Shown piece after piece: positions 61,901 through 64,000 of a stretch of 64,000 nt of DNA; the stretch's first letter is position 1; each line of letters starts with the position of its first letter. The position numbers and the translations under genes were made by a program. The notes beneath the pieces are model-generated. The model had not been told where the DNA came from. It saw nothing but the letters and a program-made list of their open reading frames with translations, and searched no databases. Location: contig NC_037647.1 in NCBI RefSeq assembly GCF_003254395.2, forward strand, positions 8,645,550 through 8,709,549, written 5' to 3'. Source of the stretch: Apis mellifera (lineage: Eukaryota > Arthropoda > Insecta > Hymenoptera > Apidae).

Positions 61901-64000
61901 ATCAAAAATTGGCCGCGTTGAATAAATTCTTGTGATGCATGAAATCTAATCGAAAGACGTTGCGCAAAATATTTGCCTCGTAATTAATGAGGCAAAAATT
62001 GTCGAAAACCAGGGATGAGTCATCCGACGTCTCCGATGGTTACGTAACGGTCGAATAGTGGGCTCGAGTTCGCGTTCAATTCCGATTTTGCAGTCAAAAA
62101 TAAAATATAAGGTATAAGACATGGTATACCTCTTCGTGATAATATCTATTTGGAGAAGTTGCGGTTACAACGTGTTGGAACCGAGTCTACCGTGTAATTG
62201 TGTAATACATATATCGGCAAGAATAAAGTTTAACTATCCAATTCGCTACACGCATAAAATCCTATTATGATGTCATATAGAATTGCACGAAAAGATAATT
62301 TTATGACAAACGTATATTATAAATGTTAAATTATAAAATAAAATACCGAAGAAATCTGAAGGAACGGATTTATTTTCATAGATTTCAATGACAGCGACCG
62401 GTGAAAAGAAGAAAAGTTTTCAGGTAAGGCCGCTTGTCCAAACAGGTACACAATCTCGAGAAAGAGCTATGCGTGGGTCGTCGGTTCGACCTCCCCTATT
62501 GGGTAAGAGTTAATTCTTCGTCCCGATGCAATCTCTCTTTCCCTTTAATATAGAAGCTCCCCTAGGTCTACAAAACGTACTACAAAACGCTTTTTCACAC
62601 AGGTTTATTTTCTTTTCTACTACGATCGGCCTGATGAAAGGCAGCAGGATGTCTAGACGAATTTCGAGAAAGGCGTGACTTCAAAGAAATTTATGCACAA
62701 GCGGTGGAGTTGAAACGAGTTTAAGAGCCCCACCGGTGTTATTCTACACCGAAGAAGATACAATTTTGCGCTTCGTTGAATTTCACCTGCACGGACTGTG
62801 TTACGTGGCGGAATATATTCGGCGGACGGACACCTGCATTGCGGACAATACCATGGATTTTTCACGGGGAATGTTTCAGGAATCCTTTGAACGATCGGGT
62901 ATTTCAATTAATTTTCACGATACAGTTTTCTCGGAATTTTCATTTGTCTTTTTTTTAATCATTATTATTTTTTCTTTTTCATCTCATCGACATCTGTTAG
63001 TGTTATAAAAAAATTCACGAAGAACAAAAAAAAAAAAAGGAAAGACGATGAAAAAATTGAATAAATAACGAAGATACGTGTTTTGTTACGTGGAATTTAG
63101 AAATCGACAAGAAATCAATCGATCGATCATTAATTTGCTAATGCACGGAGCGCAACGATAGTTTAATTAGAAGATAAGTTACTTTCTTGTTATGCGTTCT
63201 GTCCACTCCGCGGAGAGAAAGCTGCAGAACGCGCCGCAAACGTCATGTAAGTAGAGAGTATTCGTGGTGGCACACTTTTCTGTTGGAGAATCGATACTGT
63301 GATCTTAAGGATCAAACGACAAGAAAAATCTATATTTTCTTTAAAAACAATAAATCGTTCAAACGAATTCATAAATTTCCAAATCACTGTCAAAAATATA
63401 TATATACAATTACTTTATTTTTGTCTCTTTCTTCAATTGAATAGAAAAAATACACTTATTTCAAGAAAATATGACAATATTATATAACAGAAAAAAATAA
63501 GAGGATAATATTCGTTGAACCATATCAATGCGGTGGTTTATGTGCAAGTAACCTGTAACGCTTCTTAATGAAACCATACGAGTTATGTTCAAACGATATC
63601 GGTTTAGCCGGTCGAGCCATCGAGTGAAACTGTTTGCGCGTCTTAACGAGAGTCGAAGAAAGCGTTAACATGAGATTACTTAAACAGGATATGAAATATT
63701 ACCCAAGGAACAATCAATAGAATCATAATACTTTAATATTTACATCTTATCCGTACGATCTACATATATGTGACTTTTTGCAAAAAATTTAAACAACAGT
63801 TTAATATAGTTGAATTATGCCTTATTGATAAAGTAACAAGAGCGATAATTACCGTTCGTACAAGAGCGTGTAATATCGCAACATCGTGATTATCGTAAAC
63901 GATTACTTCCGTTCAGCATCAGAAGAACTGATGCGGCTATCATTACTTTACAACGAGGATCGATGAGTTGCACAGCGTAATAGATACCTCAAGGTAAACG
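58981..64000. other. Non-coding region upstream of FEZ1
   Basis: Composition rises again, with patches of GC-moderate CpG-rich DNA around 59.2-59.7 and 60.8-61.7 kb between AT-rich parts. Several open frames of 60-136 codons occur on both strands, but none has family motifs, splice-supported extension or coding-like composition. The region should contain 5' untranslated exons and promoters of FEZ1, and perhaps N-terminal exons of longer isoforms, though I could not recognise any. No tRNA, transposon or satellite is visible. Confidence 0.55.

Noticed and set aside
1..64000. CRISPR array, operon, phage or other prokaryotic system
   Set aside because: All recognised genes are intron-bearing animal genes. 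Repeats are microsatellites without regular spacers, and no prokaryotic gene content is present.

Overview
This is a nuclear window from an animal, most likely a bee (Apis or a close hymenopteran). The evidence is spliced genes with GT-AG introns, insect-type orthologues, very uneven base composition (CpG-rich, GC-moderate DNA at the left and far right, extremely AT-rich DNA between) and a mariner transposon. There is no bacterial, viral or CRISPR content. Species assignment is inference.

Layout. Positions 1-8544 are non-coding sequence upstream of the first gene. Positions 8545-40771 (+) hold a 20-exon PLEKHH1/MAX-1 type gene (coiled coil, two PH domains, MyTH4, FERM). It has a 17.5-kb first coding intron, and a mariner copy deleted at one end lies antisense in intron 5. 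Naa20 (NatB catalytic subunit, -, 42642-43625) meets it tail to tail. After an AT-rich gap come LPGAT1 (-, 47432-49708) and, divergently, fumarate hydratase (+, 50725-53623). Then follow arginase (+, 54120-55722), a COA1-like mitochondrial protein (-, 55886-56449) and the kinesin adaptor FEZ1/UNC-76 (-, 57648-58980). Positions 58981-64000 are non-coding upstream sequence.

All exon models were assembled by hand from splice sites. Each keeps one open frame across every junction and gives a protein close to family length: 173 aa for Naa20, 376 for LPGAT1, 509 for fumarase, 338 for arginase and 133 for COA1. FEZ is short at 269 aa. PLEKHH1 is 1337 aa in the long form and 1273 aa in the short form.

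The genes do not form one pathway. Fumarase, arginase and the COA1-like gene are neighbours with known or likely mitochondrial products. PLEKHH1/MAX-1 and FEZ1/UNC-76 families both have roles in axon guidance or outgrowth. I found no convincing new biological system. The most interesting signals are in PLEKHH1: in-frame alternative splice sites that would insert 15 and/or 64 residues into the MyTH4 domain, two stop-free introns of 3n length, a GC-AG intron, and a gene that straddles a sharp base-composition boundary.
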